33,225 nucleotides of DNA from a virus. Shown one piece after another: positions 32,480-33,225 of the stretch (positions within the stretch are counted from its first letter, which is position 1; each line of letters starts with the position of its first letter). The stretch covers positions 1-33,225 of IMG/VR virus record IMGVR_UViG_3300009374_000020; one strand, written 5' to 3'. Under the pieces are notes generated by a model, which was not told where the DNA came from, did not search any database, and saw only the letters and a list, made by a program, of their open reading frames with translations. Both the position numbers and the translations under genes were made by a program.

Positions 32480-32899
32480 TCAACCCTTTGTTCGAATTCC
32501 GAACATAGTTAATGTTTCAGCCAAATCCCTTGCTCTTCTTGGTGTCTGTTTTGCCCACTTACTATCAAGCATCTCTTTCCCAGCTTTCTCCCATTCTTTC
32601 TTCTTCAACAGTTCAATAGTCTTAACAAACTGCATAAAGCCATTTAATCCAATCTGATATATCATCTCAACAATCACATCTTGAACAGTTTGAGGCATCT
32701 CTCTAAACCACCAGAAACTTTCATAGCACCTAACAGTAGTATTAGCCAATTTCCGCTCCAAAATGATGGAGGCAATATCCTCATCCAGCCGTAGGTCTTT
32801 TATTGCGAAGCCGTAGCCGATGGTGAGATTCCCTTCAGAGTCATTGTAAACCCTGTTCCTGAATCCCTCATGCTTCTTGATTGAATCAATCAGATTCAT
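32480..32899 (-). CDS. Endolysin, T4-type lysozyme (GH24)
   Basis: A 139-residue lysozyme of glycoside hydrolase family 24. The catalytic triad is at T4 positions: Glu11 in HEGFR, Asp20 in YNDSEG and Thr26 in LTIGYG. It cleaves peptidoglycan at the end of infection. The holin-like gene overlaps by one base (TAATG), a usual holin-endolysin pair. Its last six residues before the final Gly are encoded by palindrome copy 10. The first 50 residues use CpG-containing codons, whereas the remainder has almost none, suggesting a mosaic gene. Confidence 0.92.
   Translation of the reverse strand: MNLIDSIKKHEGFRNRVYNDSEGNLTIGYGFAIKDLRLDEDIASIILERKLANTTVRCYESFWWFREMPQTVQDVIVEMIYQIGLNGFMQFVKTIELLKKKEWEKAGKEMLDSKWAKQTPRRARDLAETLTMFGIRTKG
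32486..32508. repeat. Dispersed 23-bp palindrome, copy 10, inside the lysozyme gene end
   Basis: Arms CTTTGTTC and GAACATAG flank GAATTCC, with one mismatch at the third arm position. Unlike the other copies it lies within coding sequence, specifying lysozyme residues near the C-terminus. In the leftward transcript its intact 3' arm runs into GG, giving the AAAGGG ribosome-site-like sequence before the tailspike ATG. Confidence 0.92.
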
Positions 32900-33147
32900 T
32901 ATTTTTTATTCCCAATTCCAAACCATGCAAGTCCAGAGCCAATCGTTGTAGCAAGACTTCTCAAAACAGCTCCTGCTGAATCAAAGAAATCTTCTTTCTC
33001 TGACAGTTTCCCAAACTTCCCAACTTCAAGGAAGAACTCTCCAAGTGCCCGAATGACTGCTTGAATAGCTATCAAAAACGCACCAAGTGTTGCAATAAGT
33101 TCGGCGTTCGTCATGCCTTCAATTAACTGTACTATTAGTTCGCCCAT
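32899..33147 (-). CDS. Probable holin
   Basis: An 82-residue protein with two hydrophobic segments, LIATLGAFLIAIQAVIRALG at about residues 17-36 and LRSLATTIGSGLAWFGI at about 62-78, separated by a charged hinge (EKEDFFD). It overlaps the lysozyme gene by one base (TAATG), as expected for a holin-endolysin pair. Holins open the inner membrane at a set time to release endolysin. Two membrane spans suggest a class II-like arrangement. Unlike most genes here, it is relatively rich in CpG. Confidence 0.75.
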   Translation of the reverse strand: MGELIVQLIEGMTNAELIATLGAFLIAIQAVIRALGEFFLEVGKFGKLSEKEDFFDSAGAVLRSLATTIGSGLAWFGIGNKK

Positions 33148-33225
33148 TATTTTAACCTCATGTTTTTATCTTGCAATGCTCTAACAATCATCATCCCCAC
33201 GACAATAACTGCAAATGCAAATCCT
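33147..33225 (-). CDS. Partial membrane protein at window edge
   Basis: The 3' end of a gene truncated by the window. Its last 25 residues read GFAFAVIVVGMMIVRALQDK followed by NMRLK. A hydrophobic span followed by a basic tail suggests a small membrane protein, perhaps a second holin, antiholin or spanin component. Its stop overlaps the holin ATG as TAATG. CpG use matches the lysis cassette. Confidence 0.55.
   Translation of the reverse strand, partial: GFAFAVIVVGMMIVRALQDKNMRLK

Noticed and set aside
208-32508. CRISPR array
   Set aside because: Copies are kilobases apart with genes between them, not regularly spaced.
208-32508. Canonical parS or LexA-box identity for the palindrome
   Set aside because: The arms do not match the known parS core, and the GTTC/GAAC order is opposite to the Gram-positive LexA box GAAC-N4-GTTC.
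1-33225. GAATTC avoidance or enrichment linked to the palindrome centre
   Set aside because: GAATTC occurs at many ordinary coding positions (for example 1378, 10031, 13156, 20243, 29463), so there is no evident depletion or restriction to the repeats.
1-33225. T7-like RNA polymerase or integrase genes
   Set aside because: No protein in the window carries the motifs of either family.

Overview
The window looks like most of the genome of a small tailed bacteriophage (Caudoviricetes, probably podovirus-like). The evidence is a terminase large subunit, portal, acidic scaffold, major capsid protein, head-tail adaptor, nozzle-like protein, T7-like internal/ejection proteins, a beta-helix tailspike and a holin/lysozyme pair. 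I see no integrase, excisionase, repressor, ParA or single-subunit RNA polymerase, so a temperate lifestyle is not supported and transcription presumably uses the host polymerase. The host cannot be named. The DNA is AT-rich, strongly CpG-depleted, uses AGA/AGG for nearly all arginines and has strong GGAGG-type ribosome-binding sites, which fits an AT-rich bacterium.

Layout: two convergent arms meet at about 13.05 kb. The left arm (1-13044, + strand) carries early/replication functions. These are a ribbon-helix-helix-like protein, a SLOG-like nucleotide-binding protein, an initiator-like tRNA-Met with a strong terminator, a run of very small genes (zinc-ribbon and single-membrane-span proteins linked by ATGA overlaps), and a recombination module (RecB/Cas4-like exonuclease, Sak4-like ATPase, DUF669-like ssDNA-binding candidate). 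Next come a second RHH protein, a ParB-like/DNA-methyltransferase fusion, an HNH protein, a family A DNA polymerase with an N-terminal uracil-DNA-glycosylase-like domain, and a DUF3987-type helicase-like ATPase. The right arm (13087-33225, - strand, read right to left) runs membrane protein/holin, lysozyme, tailspike, TerL, beta-rich protein, portal, scaffold, decoration protein, major capsid, adaptor, nozzle-like protein, three ejection-type proteins and a 1210-residue giant virion protein.

The most striking non-coding feature is a 23-bp palindrome, CTTTGTTC-N7-GAACAAAG, present in ten copies from 208 to 32508. It fills the only gap between the convergent arms. In three late-operon copies its 3' arm is built into the Shine-Dalgarno sequence of the next gene. 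It keeps CpG-containing TTCGAA in several copies although CpG is otherwise nearly absent. A terminator-like hairpin directly after the capsid gene abuts one copy and borrows its T-rich arm. Other regulatory candidates are a structured 93-nt leader before the polymerase operon, a long stem-loop and the tRNA. The lysis cassette differs sharply in CpG content, with the switch falling inside the lysozyme gene, suggesting a mosaic junction.
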